Origin: an uncultured Clostridia bacterium
GTDB lineage: Bacteria > Bacillota > Clostridia > Oscillospirales > Acutalibacteraceae
Direction of reading: 5' to 3'
NCBI GenBank assembly: GCA_944376655.1
Contig: CALWDJ010000009.1
Coordinates: forward strand, 1-64,000
Length of the DNA stretch: 64,000 bases
The stretch's first letter is position 1, and each line of letters opens with the position of its first letter. The position numbers and the translations under genes are program-made. Under the pieces are notes generated by a model. The model was given only the letters and a program-made list of their open reading frames with translations. It searched no databases and was not told the DNA's origin. Below are positions 36,674-47,504 of the stretch, piece by piece.

Positions 36674-39600
36674 ATGTATTATTCAGTAAAAAAAGAAATA
36701 AACAGATATCTGTCGCTTCTGGTGGCGGTTTTTTTGCTGACGGGTACGCTTTTCACGCCAATGGTTCTATCCGCCGGAGAGGACAGCAAGTTTGACCGTT
36801 TCGCAAATTGGCGCCTTGACGGTGACGGACAGCTTTATTTTTGCGAAGGAATCACCGGAAATGCGGCGCAGATATCAAAAAACGGCGGCGGAGAGACGGT
36901 TTTTTCTTCCGATGCCGTAAAAATAAAGGAAAACGGGAAATACAATGTTGGCATAAGCGTAAGAACCGAGACAAAAGATAGCGCGTCAGTGATATTTGCC
37001 GTGCAGGGAATGAAAAATTCATCGGAAACGGCAGGAGAGCCTGCGGTAATCGATACGCTTTCCTCACAGTCACCTGATTTCGTAAAGCTCACCGGAGATT
37101 ATGAGGTTCCAGACGGAGTCAGCTTTATAAAGCTCATTGTGATTGCCGGAGACGGTAATTCGGCTTCGGGTGATATGTATATACTGGATAACGCTTTTAT
37201 TTACGAATACAGTGAGGCGGCGGTTATATTTGACAGCATAAATTCGGACGGTTATAAAGAGGGCGATTGGTTCCGTTATCCCGACGGTAACGGTGTCTCT
37301 TGGACAAACAACGAGTTCAGATATGCCCAGACCGTAGATGAGGGCTGCCGGGACAAAGGTGCTCTTTATATCCACAATACTTCGCCGAGCGGCGATATTT
37401 GGCTTTCGGTTCACGCGCAGGCTGAAGCGGGCAGGGAATACACTGTATCGCTTATGGTGAAAGGCAGTGTGACATATGCCGCGCAGAGCTTCAGGTTTGT
37501 GGACCGCGGAAACATTGACAACCCCGCTTACGATATAACAAAGGAGAAAACCGTATTTGATGACTGGACGGAATTCACATACGATTATGTAAGCGGCGGA
37601 GGAAACGAGTTTTTCATTGTCTTCAGTCAGTATAATAACATAAGCGATATTTACATTGACAATATAACAGTCACCGATAAGGCGAGCGGGGAGGACATAC
37701 TTGAGGGCAGAGGCAGCTTCATAAATACCAGCGGAAACAATCTCGTTACCGCCAACAATCTTGCGCTGAACGGTGACTTTGAGGATCTGATTTACACTTA
37801 TCTGCCTTTAAGTGAGTTTAACGGGAGCTTTGAGGGAGTCAAAACCGAAGATCACCTTGACTGGAGCCTTGAGACGGAAAACGGCGACGGCATAATGATA
37901 TCCCACGATGATTCAGGCGCTTTTCTTGAAATCACAAAAGGGTCGGCGGAAGATACGGTCGTGTCTTTCCCGTCGGCAGCCGTTGAAGGGGGACGTTCAT
38001 ACAGCCTGAGCTTTGATATAAAAGGCTCAGGCGATGCGCCTGAATACAAAATAAGCGGTTTCTGTTCCATGACAGACGGCACCGAGAGCGGCATAACAGT
38101 GAATACTGACTACGCAAAGGCGGAAACGGACTGGCAGACGGGCAGAGAGCTTATTATTTCCGGTATACCGGAAAACGCCGGTTCGCTGAGGCTGTATATT
38201 ACGTTTAGGGGAAATGCGGGAGACAGACTTTGCATAGACAACGTAGCCGTAAATCCGATGAAGAAGACCCCGTCGCTTGAGAAGTGGACCGAAACCGGAT
38301 ACTCCGATCCGGATATGCCGGGAATAAGCGATATTGAACTTTCCGAGGACGGCAGCCGCGATACCGGCTCGGTTCATTTTGTGCAGAATTACGCCGGCAA
38401 TACCGGCCATAAAACTATCGGTATATCGAATATGCTTACCGCTCTTACGGCCGGCAAAACCTATATTTTCAAGGCTGACATAAAGGGCAGCACAAAGAAT
38501 GACCCGGTAGCCGATCCGCTCAGCCTTGAGCTTTACTGGAATAAGGGAATGTGGAGCTCAAGCGGGAACTCCATACTTCGCATTTCGGGCGATTACGCGG
38601 ACTGGACAACGGTAAGCTATGAATTTACCTGTAATATGACCGACTGGGCGCCGCTGTTTATAGGAGCGGGAGGTTATTCCGGCGTTGACTGTTATATAGA
38701 TAATGTTTCTGTCACCGAAAAAGGGGGAGACGGCACCAATCTTTTACTCAACGGAGGATTCGCGTCAGATACCGAAGCTCCGGATATAGCAGTTAATCTT
38801 ATACCGGCGGGAGATTTTGAGGATATCAGCGTTCTTACCGTTCCGGGCTGGAACATATCAGGCAGCGTCTTTTATGACGAGTTGACTGGAATATCGTTAA
38901 ACGCTTCCGGAGAGCTGCTTTCCTACCGCTACAATACCGCGGGCGGAGATATATACAATATCGCATATGCCGGCGATGGGGCGGCGGTGTATGTTGAGTT
39001 TGATGTGGGCGCGGCATACAGTCTTTCGGGAAGCTCCGGATATTTTGCCGTTCCCGAAGGCGCCGCGTATATGCGCGTAAGAGTACTCGCGAACGGAAAT
39101 GACGCCATAGTAAAGTCGATAACTCTGACAAAGAACGAAAATCCCGAGAATTTCGATTTTGAGCTTAAGGATTTTGATTCCGAGCGCCCGCTCAACTGGA
39201 CGGGATATACGGTTTCGGGAAGTCAGTCGATTTACACCTTCAGACATACCGCAGACAAAGGCGAGAACGGCAGCGGAGGACTGCTCATAAATGTCACGGA
39301 AAAGAACGGTACTCTCGGCGTTGCGTACAGCAAGCGTATTAAGGCAAAACCGAACTATGTTTACTCGGTGTCGTTCAGCGGTAATTACAAAGGAAAGGGC
39401 ATAGTGGTAAGCCCTTATGTAAGAACCTATAATTCTTTTGGAAATGATACGGTTGGGTCGTCCGCGTATAATTGGCTGAATTCTGCCAAGAGCGAGAAAA
39501 ATGACGGCGAATGGCATGGATATTATTCAACCTTCACAACCGGCAGCGATACGGCGTTTATTGAAATGCGGTTTGAGGTAAAGGGTCCGGATACAGACGC

Positions 39601-42600
39601 TGAATTTATTTTTGATAATTTAATAATAACCGAACTCGGAAGCTCAGGCAACAAAAACTTTGATTTTGAAACCGGCAACGATAATCAGCTGCCGTTTAAC
39701 TGGACTGTTTACGAACGCAGGGAAAAGGAGGACGCGCCCGGCGAATTTGAGGAAGGCTCTTTTGGGGCGTTTACGGTTATAAAGGCGAACGGTGCAGGCG
39801 GGGACGGAAGCGCGGCTGCGGCAGTGCGTAAAAACACTCAAGGGGATACGGACCTGTATTTTGTAAGTTCCGTTTTCGAGCTTTCGCCTGACACAAACTA
39901 TACCCTTTCGTATGAGGCTATGACACGAGGCACCAAAAAGGGAGCGGTATGGGTCTGCCTGAGACAGTATAAGAACAATCAGCTGACAAATGTTTCCGCC
40001 GAATCGGAGGCGTTTTTCTGGCTGACAAACGCCTACGCAACCGGTTCATACGATTGGCGTGAGTTCGGAACCGATTTCAAGACGTCAAAGGAAACAAAGT
40101 ACGCCGTGATCTGGTTTGTCTTTAAGGGAACCGAGCAGTTTGAATCCTTTATCGATAATATATCGATAGTTCCCACGGAGGAGATAACCGATGTCAACCT
40201 TGACTTCGAGTATACCGCCGCCGGAAAGCCGGTAAACTGGGAATATGTCACCTCAAGCGGTATATGCAGCATTACCGCCGACAGGGATATATATTACCGC
40301 GGCAAGGCTTCGCTGTATATTGAGAAAAGGTACAGCGAGATAAATTACACAACGGTTAAGATGAAGCGCGCGATAGCCGTAAACGGAGGCGACGATATTG
40401 AGTTTGCCGTACATATCAACAGCCGCAACGCGGTATCCGGCAATTTCGCCGCGTACATAATTTATTACGACCGGAACGGCAATGAGATACAGACCTGCGT
40501 GGGACAGGATCAGCCGCTGAATTCGGATCCGCAGCTCAGCGGATGGCACACCTACCGCATCAACTTTCCCGCTCCGCAGAACGCGTCCGAGGTAAGGCTT
40601 CTGTTAAGAATAGGCGGAAGGCAGGCGGACGTCTATCTTGATTCAATCGAATACTATAATTATACCGCTAACGGCAATACCGTTTACGCCGAGGATTTTG
40701 CCGGTCCCTCAAGCTCGGGCAGCTTCGGCGGATGGCGGAATTCGGTCATATCCGGAAATCCTGTCTTTGAGACGCAGGAACGGGCAGGCATATCAGGAGA
40801 TGATAATGACAAAGGCGCGATAGAAACAGATATAGATATTATAAAAACCGACTACGTCTACGAGGTGACGGCGGTTTACCGTACTGCCGGAACCGCAAGG
40901 GGAAGGCTTGTTATCGACGCTTATGACTGGCGCGATATAAAGACACGGACATTTGTCTCGCAGGATATCGAAAACGCTGATTCTGCTGCGGAAACGAAGG
41001 TTACATTTACCGCGGACAGCTCGGTTTACTACCGGTTGAGGTTTGAGAAAACCGGCGGTTCGGGAACGGTATATCTCCAGCGCATATCGATAGCCCAGAC
41101 CGGCGAGCCCGCGACAGGCAACAGCTGGGAGGGAAAATGGATAGTACATCCGGACGATTACAACAGCATAGAGACCAATTTGCATAATGAGCGGAATTAC
41201 TTTTTCCGGCAGGAATTCAGCCTCGACAGCGATGTCAAAACGGCGCAGATGCAGCTTACTGCCGACGATAAATGCGCTGTATACATCAACGGCCAGCTGG
41301 TGTTCGAGGAAACGAGAACCGGCGATACGTGGGATCTGCCCACTACGCTCGATATAGCCGAATATCTGCATAAGGGCAAAAATGTGCTTGCGGTTCGTAT
41401 GTACAACAATATTTATGCCTACGGAATGCTTTATGACGGCATAATCAAAATGGAAAACGATACTTCGCTGCGTTTCTATTCGGACACAAATGTGCTTGTG
41501 GCCAGGGAAAGCTACGGCGAGGATAATACGCCGGATCCCGAATGGACAGAATATGACCGCCTTAATTTCATGAATCCGGATTATGATACTTCAGCCTGCG
41601 CCGCGTGGACAGCCGCAATGGTTTATACTGAGGTAGGCGGCGGCTCATGGGGAACGATTGATTTCGATAATTCGGAATATTCCGAATATAAGCTCACTAC
41701 GAACGAGTTTGATTTCCCCGATATTCCGGTTTACGCCGGTGATACGGTAGATGTTACCGCAAAGCTGACGATCAGTGAGAAAATGCCCGATACAGGCAGC
41801 TTCGCGGTGCATTTCTGGAAAAAGAACTCTACCCGCCGGATATGCTCGGGCACACTCAGTATCGCATCGGGCGAATCGGCGGCTGACTGGCCGGCAGGCA
41901 GAGAATTTACGGCGAAATTCACCCTTAAAATACCGGAATTTTTAAGCGAAGGAAATTACACGGTGCAGTTTGACAGCAATGTGGCGATTGTAAGCGATTA
42001 TTATATCAATAATAAGGTGGGAAATATAAGCGTTGTTCAGGTTGAACGCACGGTGGACACCACATCTGAAATCAGAATGTATAACGGAAAACCGGTATAC
42101 TTTGTAAACGGAATAGCTACAGCACCCCTTTGGTTCAGCCGTCCGGAGCGCGACTCGACCTATCGGCAGGAAACCCTCGCCGGATTCGCCGGAGCCGGAA
42201 TAGATACGAATATCGCTTTTATACTGCCTAACGCTACTCTGGGAGAGCTGTGGCTGTCAGACGGCTCAATCGAGACCGAAACGATAGATCAGCAGATGCT
42301 CGGAACTCTTTCGGCAAATCCTGAGGCAAAGCTGCTTATAGCGATAGATACTACGCCGCCGCAGTGGTGGCTTGATGCTAATCCTGAAGAATGCGTAAAG
42401 CTCAGCAACGGCACTGTAAGCAAAAACAGCTTTTCTTCGGAAAAATGGAAAGAGGATACCGGCAAGATAATTATTAAAATTGTTGAATACATTATGAGCC
42501 AGCCCTATGCCAATAATATTGTGGGCTTTAAAATAACCGGAGGCACTACCTTTGAATGGCAGTGGTGGGGAATGAATACCGACAATGTTAATGTAGGCGA

Positions 42601-44974
42601 CTTCTCGTCGGTAGGTCTTAATGCTTTCAGGAACTGGCTGAGGAAAAAATACGTGACCGACGCGGCATTAAAGGAGGCGTGGAACGACAGCTCTGTTACG
42701 TTTGATACCGTTCAGGTGCCGTCGGTAGAGGAGCGGAGCGAAACAGAGTACGGCTCGGTTCTGAGCGTTCAGAACAGCCGAAAGGTCATAGACTACGAGC
42801 TGTTTATGGGCGATACCAAGGCAGATGCCGCCATATATTTCGCCAGGCTGCTCAAGGAAGCGGTAAACGACAGACTTATAGTGGGAACATACGCGGGTTA
42901 CCTGCTTAATTGCTGGAATTATGAGTTTGCAACAACAACCGGACAGACCGCGGCGCAGAAAATACTCGACAGTGAGTATATTGATTTCATAGCGTGCCCG
43001 TGGAACTACGGCGAGCGTGAAATAGGCTATTCGGTTGATTTCATGTCGCTTGCCGATTCGGTTTCGGCGCACGGAAAGCTGTATGTCGCGGAGGATGATG
43101 ACCGCAATAATGCTTACCTGTCATTTGCTCAGGATGCCCGGGCATCTGTCGGCTGGACGAGAACGGTTGAACAGGCGATAGAGCAGCTTAAGCGTAATTA
43201 TTCCTATGCCCTTTCAAAGGGACACGGACTTTATTTCTACGATCTGGGCGGTACATATTATGTTGAAGAGCAGTTTTACAAAATGGCGTCGCAGATGATG
43301 CAGGAAATGACCCTTTCGCTCGGACTGGAGCGGGAGTCCGTATCGGAAATAGCGGTGTTTGTAGACGAGCAGTCGATAGCAAATTTCCCCTATACCGGTT
43401 CAGATATAACCAACGAGCTGCTTTTTAAAACTTTAATGAAAAAACAGCGTGACGAGCTTTACAATACAGGAGCGCCGTTTGACCTTTATTTGCTTGACGA
43501 TCTTGAAAAGGGACTTGTGCCGGAGCACAGGATAAACATTATGCTTTCAGCCAGTCAGGTCACCGCCTCGGAGCGCAGGGCGATAGAGGATAAGCTCAAG
43601 AAAAACGGCAATATCATCGTCTGGCAGTTTATAAACGGAATATCGGACGGGGAAACGACCTGCGCCGGGAATATATCCGACCTTATCGGAATGAATGTTG
43701 AGATTGTACCGAATCCCGGCACGGAACGCAAGCTTATTGGCACAGTTAACGTGACAGATTACAGTCACTGGCTTACCTCAGGACTCAGCGATGTATCCTT
43801 CGGCGCGATAGAATACCGTACCCTTTCACCCGTCATAGCCGTGAATGACAGTGCTGCGACAGTGCTGGGGGAACACAGTCCGGAGGCCGGCTACCCGGAC
43901 TCGCTGGCGGGATTGGCTGTAAAAAGCATAGTGGAGGACGACGGCGACAGCTGGATAAGCGTATATTCGGCTGTTCCGGGAATACCGTCGGATATTCTGC
44001 GCAATATCCTTAAATACGCCGAGGCTTTTATATATGATGACAGCGCCTCCGATATCATATATGCGGACAGTAATTATATTTCGGTTCATTCGCTTTTCGG
44101 AGGTGAAAAAACCGTAAGACTTCCCGAGAGAAGCAGTGTGTACGATGTTTTTAACCGGAAGATGATATCGTACGATACCGATGAGTTTGTCTTTACGGCA
44201 AACGGACCCGAAACAAGGCTTTTCAGGATTGGCAGGCCCGGAGAAATACTGATTTATGTAACAAGCACAACCGGCGGAACTGTTTCGCCGCAGGGTCTGA
44301 AGGCTGTCAAAGCAGGAGATTCGTTTGAGTTTTCATTTGCCGCCGAGGACGGATACAGGCTTAATTATCTGCTGGTTGACGGAGAGCGCATTTCGTCCGG
44401 TGAAAGCTCTTACAGGATAACGGATATAAACGAGAGTCATACGGCGGTAGCGTATTTTACACGGGTGTATGACAGAAGTCCGGTAACAGACAAAGATGAC
44501 AAGCCTGAAAACGGGGCAGGCGGCGGAAACGGCTCAGCCGGAGGAAACGGCCCGGGAGGTTCCGCGCCTGACAGTACGCCTGACGGGGAAGACGGGACAG
44601 AAACGACAGCAATCGTAAACAAGGATATCATATATTATACTTCGACATCTCTTAACTGGCCGGTTATCGCCGCCGCAATAGCGGGCGTGCTTCTTACCGC
44701 GGCAATTATTGTATGGGTTACGGTTATGGCTGTAAGACGTACCGATGCCGACTTCTACCGCGGCGGAAGACGTCTCGGCGGAGTGAAAGTAAGAAAAGGA
44801 ATAATAAAGGCAGACCGGCTTGACAAAAAGCACGGCACCGAGGGCGTGACCGTATGTGTTAAGTCTAGCTATGTTAAAAAGCATAATTTTGACAGAGTCA
44901 CGGTTTATCTTGGCAATTCGCCGCTGAAATCTGCAACACTCCGCGGATTTGACGATTTCGGAATTTATCTTTAA
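36674..44974 (+). CDS. Giant membrane-anchored multimodular glycosidase (GH42-like catalytic module)
   Basis: 2,766 residues with an N-terminal signal peptide (about 1-35). The first ~1,400 residues are repeated jelly-roll, CBM-like modules, several opening 'N-x-D-F-E ... P-x-N-W' and ending 'xIDN(I/V)x(V/I)'. Around 1480-1600 a sugar-hydrolase beta-sandwich with 'WEGKWI' and 'FFRQEF' follows. The catalytic TIM barrel (about 1800-2430) resembles GH42-like clan A enzymes; candidate acid/base Glu1961 lies in T-T-F-E-W and nucleophile Glu2140 in V-A-E-D-D-D-R. Then come a repeat-type beta domain ('TGGTVSP'), a Gly-rich linker, a TM helix (2662-2687) and a basic 79-residue cytoplasmic tail. The start at 36674 follows AAGGAG; the ORF extends further upstream in frame but without coding character. 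Confidence 0.85.
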   Translation: MYYSVKKEINRYLSLLVAVFLLTGTLFTPMVLSAGEDSKFDRFANWRLDGDGQLYFCEGITGNAAQISKNGGGETVFSSDAVKIKENGKYNVGISVRTETKDSASVIFAVQGMKNSSETAGEPAVIDTLSSQSPDFVKLTGDYEVPDGVSFIKLIVIAGDGNSASGDMYILDNAFIYEYSEAAVIFDSINSDGYKEGDWFRYPDGNGVSWTNNEFRYAQTVDEGCRDKGALYIHNTSPSGDIWLSVHAQAEAGREYTVSLMVKGSVTYAAQSFRFVDRGNIDNPAYDITKEKTVFDDWTEFTYDYVSGGGNEFFIVFSQYNNISDIYIDNITVTDKASGEDILEGRGSFINTSGNNLVTANNLALNGDFEDLIYTYLPLSEFNGSFEGVKTEDHLDWSLETENGDGIMISHDDSGAFLEITKGSAEDTVVSFPSAAVEGGRSYSLSFDIKGSGDAPEYKISGFCSMTDGTESGITVNTDYAKAETDWQTGRELIISGIPENAGSLRLYITFRGNAGDRLCIDNVAVNPMKKTPSLEKWTETGYSDPDMPGISDIELSEDGSRDTGSVHFVQNYAGNTGHKTIGISNMLTALTAGKTYIFKADIKGSTKNDPVADPLSLELYWNKGMWSSSGNSILRISGDYADWTTVSYEFTCNMTDWAPLFIGAGGYSGVDCYIDNVSVTEKGGDGTNLLLNGGFASDTEAPDIAVNLIPAGDFEDISVLTVPGWNISGSVFYDELTGISLNASGELLSYRYNTAGGDIYNIAYAGDGAAVYVEFDVGAAYSLSGSSGYFAVPEGAAYMRVRVLANGNDAIVKSITLTKNENPENFDFELKDFDSERPLNWTGYTVSGSQSIYTFRHTADKGENGSGGLLINVTEKNGTLGVAYSKRIKAKPNYVYSVSFSGNYKGKGIVVSPYVRTYNSFGNDTVGSSAYNWLNSAKSEKNDGEWHGYYSTFTTGSDTAFIEMRFEVKGPDTDAEFIFDNLIITELGSSGNKNFDFETGNDNQLPFNWTVYERREKEDAPGEFEEGSFGAFTVIKANGAGGDGSAAAAVRKNTQGDTDLYFVSSVFELSPDTNYTLSYEAMTRGTKKGAVWVCLRQYKNNQLTNVSAESEAFFWLTNAYATGSYDWREFGTDFKTSKETKYAVIWFVFKGTEQFESFIDNISIVPTEEITDVNLDFEYTAAGKPVNWEYVTSSGICSITADRDIYYRGKASLYIEKRYSEINYTTVKMKRAIAVNGGDDIEFAVHINSRNAVSGNFAAYIIYYDRNGNEIQTCVGQDQPLNSDPQLSGWHTYRINFPAPQNASEVRLLLRIGGRQADVYLDSIEYYNYTANGNTVYAEDFAGPSSSGSFGGWRNSVISGNPVFETQERAGISGDDNDKGAIETDIDIIKTDYVYEVTAVYRTAGTARGRLVIDAYDWRDIKTRTFVSQDIENADSAAETKVTFTADSSVYYRLRFEKTGGSGTVYLQRISIAQTGEPATGNSWEGKWIVHPDDYNSIETNLHNERNYFFRQEFSLDSDVKTAQMQLTADDKCAVYINGQLVFEETRTGDTWDLPTTLDIAEYLHKGKNVLAVRMYNNIYAYGMLYDGIIKMENDTSLRFYSDTNVLVARESYGEDNTPDPEWTEYDRLNFMNPDYDTSACAAWTAAMVYTEVGGGSWGTIDFDNSEYSEYKLTTNEFDFPDIPVYAGDTVDVTAKLTISEKMPDTGSFAVHFWKKNSTRRICSGTLSIASGESAADWPAGREFTAKFTLKIPEFLSEGNYTVQFDSNVAIVSDYYINNKVGNISVVQVERTVDTTSEIRMYNGKPVYFVNGIATAPLWFSRPERDSTYRQETLAGFAGAGIDTNIAFILPNATLGELWLSDGSIETETIDQQMLGTLSANPEAKLLIAIDTTPPQWWLDANPEECVKLSNGTVSKNSFSSEKWKEDTGKIIIKIVEYIMSQPYANNIVGFKITGGTTFEWQWWGMNTDNVNVGDFSSVGLNAFRNWLRKKYVTDAALKEAWNDSSVTFDTVQVPSVEERSETEYGSVLSVQNSRKVIDYELFMGDTKADAAIYFARLLKEAVNDRLIVGTYAGYLLNCWNYEFATTTGQTAAQKILDSEYIDFIACPWNYGEREIGYSVDFMSLADSVSAHGKLYVAEDDDRNNAYLSFAQDARASVGWTRTVEQAIEQLKRNYSYALSKGHGLYFYDLGGTYYVEEQFYKMASQMMQEMTLSLGLERESVSEIAVFVDEQSIANFPYTGSDITNELLFKTLMKKQRDELYNTGAPFDLYLLDDLEKGLVPEHRINIMLSASQVTASERRAIEDKLKKNGNIIVWQFINGISDGETTCAGNISDLIGMNVEIVPNPGTERKLIGTVNVTDYSHWLTSGLSDVSFGAIEYRTLSPVIAVNDSAATVLGEHSPEAGYPDSLAGLAVKSIVEDDGDSWISVYSAVPGIPSDILRNILKYAEAFIYDDSASDIIYADSNYISVHSLFGGEKTVRLPERSSVYDVFNRKMISYDTDEFVFTANGPETRLFRIGRPGEILIYVTSTTGGTVSPQGLKAVKAGDSFEFSFAAEDGYRLNYLLVDGERISSGESSYRITDINESHTAVAYFTRVYDRSPVTDKDDKPENGAGGGNGSAGGNGPGGSAPDSTPDGEDGTETTAIVNKDIIYYTSTSLNWPVIAAAIAGVLLTAAIIVWVTVMAVRRTDADFYRGGRRLGGVKVRKGIIKADRLDKKHGTEGVTVCVKSSYVKKHNFDRVTVYLGNSPLKSATLRGFDDFGIYL

Positions 44975-44980
44975 AGTAGA

Positions 44981-45008
44981 GGTATTCCTTCGGATACGGA
45001 GGAATACC
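44981..45008 (+). other. Intercistronic hairpin before the binding-protein gene
   Basis: GGTATTCCT (44981-44989) pairs with AGGAATACC (45000-45008). It is not followed by a T run, so it is more likely an mRNA stabiliser or processing site protecting the binding-protein message than a terminator. Confidence 0.6.
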
Positions 45009-45026
45009 CCTGAAAGGGGAACTTGT

Positions 45027-46526
45027 ATGGGAAAAAAATATCTGAAAACGCTTTCGGCTCTTACTGTGATTTGCCTGCTGATAACCTGTTCAGGCTGTAA
45101 TTTCACAACCACCACAGTCACGAGTGAAATCAGAAGCACCGTTACGTATGTCGACGGGGACGGTTCGGTTGTAAGCGCGCCTGAAAGTCATGATTCTGAA
45201 TCGTCAGGAGGACAGAACACATCAGGCATAATAAGCAATATTCAGGATAATACCGTGAACAACGCCGGAGAAATCGACCCTTCAAAGGAAGAAAAGCTGT
45301 CAGGCAGCTTTGAGCTCCAGATTTTTGTCGGAGGCTACGGAAGCGAGGCGTGGGAGTACGCCATAGCAAAATTTGAGGAGCTTAATCCCGAGCTTGAGGT
45401 CAACGCGCATCTTGACACCAACGTCAATGCTCAGATGAAAACGCGCTGGGCAAAGGATAATCCGCCTGACTTCGTTTTTATAGAGGGAACAAATATGCCG
45501 GCTGAGGTTTGGATGGAGGAGGGCAAGCTGCTCGACCTGAGTGACCTGTATGAAAACGGCAAGGTATACGGAACCGATACGCTTATAAAGGATCAACTGA
45601 AAAACGGACTTGTAAGCTATTATAAAAACACGGATAAAATATACCAGATGCCGGTTCTCCTCTCAACCTACGGAATGTGGTATGACGAGGCTTTTCTGAA
45701 TTCAAAAGGCTGGAGCGTACCGAAAAATTACACTCAGCTTAAGAGCTTTTGCGCGGCATCGAAAAAGGCAGGCGTTACTCCGCTTATCTACCCGGGCAAT
45801 TATTCGGGTTACCTTGTATGGGGACTTCTTATGCCGGCGGTAGCGAGCGAGGCGGTCGCAAGCAACGATCTTGATTTCTTCTATGATGTGGCAAACGCGG
45901 CGAATGAGTCGGTTTTTGCCGATAAGAGGTTCAGGAGATGTCTGGAAAAAATCTCCGAGCTCGCAAAAGCCGGATATTTCGATCAGAACGCGCTTTCTAT
46001 GAACCACATAACAAGTCAGGCTTCGTGGCTTGCCCATAACGCGGTGCTTATTCCGAACGGACTCTGGCTTGAAAATGAGATGAAGAATTCCATTCCGGAC
46101 GGATTCCGTATGCGTTATTATCCGGCGATGCTCCAAGATGAGGGAGATCCCACATGTATAATAGCTTCTTCGGCCATGGTGGGAGTAGCGGCAAAGGGTA
46201 AAAATACCGAAGCCGCCAAGGCGTTTATCAGTTTTCTTTATACCGATGACGTCGCGCGCAAATTCGCCGAGCTGTGTGCCGTTCCGAGCGCCACAAGGGT
46301 AGATGTGTCAGGAGCGGAGCTTACCGAGGCGGCCAAGCAGGTAAACGAGATGATAAATTCATCCGATGTGCGTCTTGTGGCTAAGGGCTCCACGACATGG
46401 GGAAGTGTAGACGCGACTATCAACGAGGTAGTAAATTCAATAGTATCGCAGAATCCGGACAAAAACATATCTGTCGATGAGGCAATCGATAAATTACAGA
46501 AGGCCACAAAGAAAAAGAACGGATAA
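45027..46526 (+). CDS. CUT1-family sugar ABC transporter substrate-binding lipoprotein
   Basis: 499 residues with lipobox C-S-G-C-N (Cys about 23), an Asn/Ser-rich linker, and a family 1 extracellular solute-binding fold ('FVEGTNMPAEVWMEEGKLLDLSDLY', 'YQMPVLLSTYGMWYDEAFLNSKGW', 'AKAFISFLYTDDVARKF'). It delivers an oligosaccharide to the two permeases that follow. The start at 45027 is preceded by AAGGGGA; the longer in-frame ORF runs back through the hairpin. The substrate cannot be told from sequence. Confidence 0.93.
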   Translation: MGKKYLKTLSALTVICLLITCSGCNFTTTTVTSEIRSTVTYVDGDGSVVSAPESHDSESSGGQNTSGIISNIQDNTVNNAGEIDPSKEEKLSGSFELQIFVGGYGSEAWEYAIAKFEELNPELEVNAHLDTNVNAQMKTRWAKDNPPDFVFIEGTNMPAEVWMEEGKLLDLSDLYENGKVYGTDTLIKDQLKNGLVSYYKNTDKIYQMPVLLSTYGMWYDEAFLNSKGWSVPKNYTQLKSFCAASKKAGVTPLIYPGNYSGYLVWGLLMPAVASEAVASNDLDFFYDVANAANESVFADKRFRRCLEKISELAKAGYFDQNALSMNHITSQASWLAHNAVLIPNGLWLENEMKNSIPDGFRMRYYPAMLQDEGDPTCIIASSAMVGVAAKGKNTEAAKAFISFLYTDDVARKFAELCAVPSATRVDVSGAELTEAAKQVNEMINSSDVRLVAKGSTTWGSVDATINEVVNSIVSQNPDKNISVDEAIDKLQKATKKKNG

Positions 46527-46562
46527 TCAAACCGGAATCATATCGGTAAATGAGGTGAGAAA

Positions 46563-47504
46563 ATGTCAAGAAAAAAGAACAAATGGCTGCGGCAGCCGCC
46601 TGACAGGTCAAAGATTATATTCTTTTTATGCTTCTGTCTTCCGCCGCTTTTGCTGTATCTGCTGTTCGGGGTTTATCCGATTCTGAATTCGGTATATGTC
46701 AGTCTTTTCGAGTGGTCCGGCTTTGATAAGCTCACTTCGGATGCCTTTGTAGGTCTCGGCAATTACTTTGAGGTCATTACCGAGGAGGAGTTTCTTTGCG
46801 CCATAAGAAACGATTTTATAATTATTCTCGGAAAAGAAATCATTATAATAGCCCTTACGGTACTGTTCGCCGTTTCCCTTACAAGGCTTAAATTCCGGAA
46901 AGGGGAGGCTTCATTATATCGGTTTGTGTTTTTTATTCCGAATGTGCTTTCGGTTGTAATAATTTCCATAATATGGACATTTGTTATTGATCCGAACTTC
47001 GGAATACTGAATCCGGTATTAAGAGCGGTCGGACTTGCCGATTTAATTCCTGCCTCGGGATGGACATATGAGCATCCGCTCGGGGTCATAACTTTTGTGG
47101 CGAGCTGGTGCGGCGTCGGAATGTTTATGCTGATAATGATAGCCGCCATAAACGGCATTAATGCCGAGATGTACGAATCCGCCACAATAGACGGCGCGAA
47201 TGAGTGGAAGCAGCTAAGATACATAACGCTTCCGGCGATCAGGGAGCAATCGAAGTTTATAGTCGTGACTATACTTTACCAGTCTTTCAGCTCCAACTTT
47301 ACAATGGTACAGGCCATGCTCGGCAGCTCGGTAAACTCGGATTCGGTTGTAATGGGAATGTTTGTGTATCAGAACAGCTTTGACAGTCAGTGGCCGAGAG
47401 TGGGATACTCTTATTCAGCGGCGGTTATAATGCTTGTGATAACCGCGGCGGTTTCGCTTATTGTAAACAGGATAATGTCGGGAAGGAGGAGCGTGTATGA
47501 CTGA
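46563..47504 (+). CDS. CUT1 sugar ABC transporter permease (MalF-like)
   Basis: 313 residues with six predicted membrane helices and the EAA loop 'E-S-A-T-I-D-G-A-N-E-W-K' that docks the ATPase, typical of the first permease of CUT1 systems. The ribosome binding site is GAGGTGA. It overlaps the second permease by eight bases. No ATPase gene follows, so a shared MsmK-type ATPase encoded elsewhere is expected. Confidence 0.94.
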   Translation: MSRKKNKWLRQPPDRSKIIFFLCFCLPPLLLYLLFGVYPILNSVYVSLFEWSGFDKLTSDAFVGLGNYFEVITEEEFLCAIRNDFIIILGKEIIIIALTVLFAVSLTRLKFRKGEASLYRFVFFIPNVLSVVIISIIWTFVIDPNFGILNPVLRAVGLADLIPASGWTYEHPLGVITFVASWCGVGMFMLIMIAAINGINAEMYESATIDGANEWKQLRYITLPAIREQSKFIVVTILYQSFSSNFTMVQAMLGSSVNSDSVVMGMFVYQNSFDSQWPRVGYSYSAAVIMLVITAAVSLIVNRIMSGRRSVYD

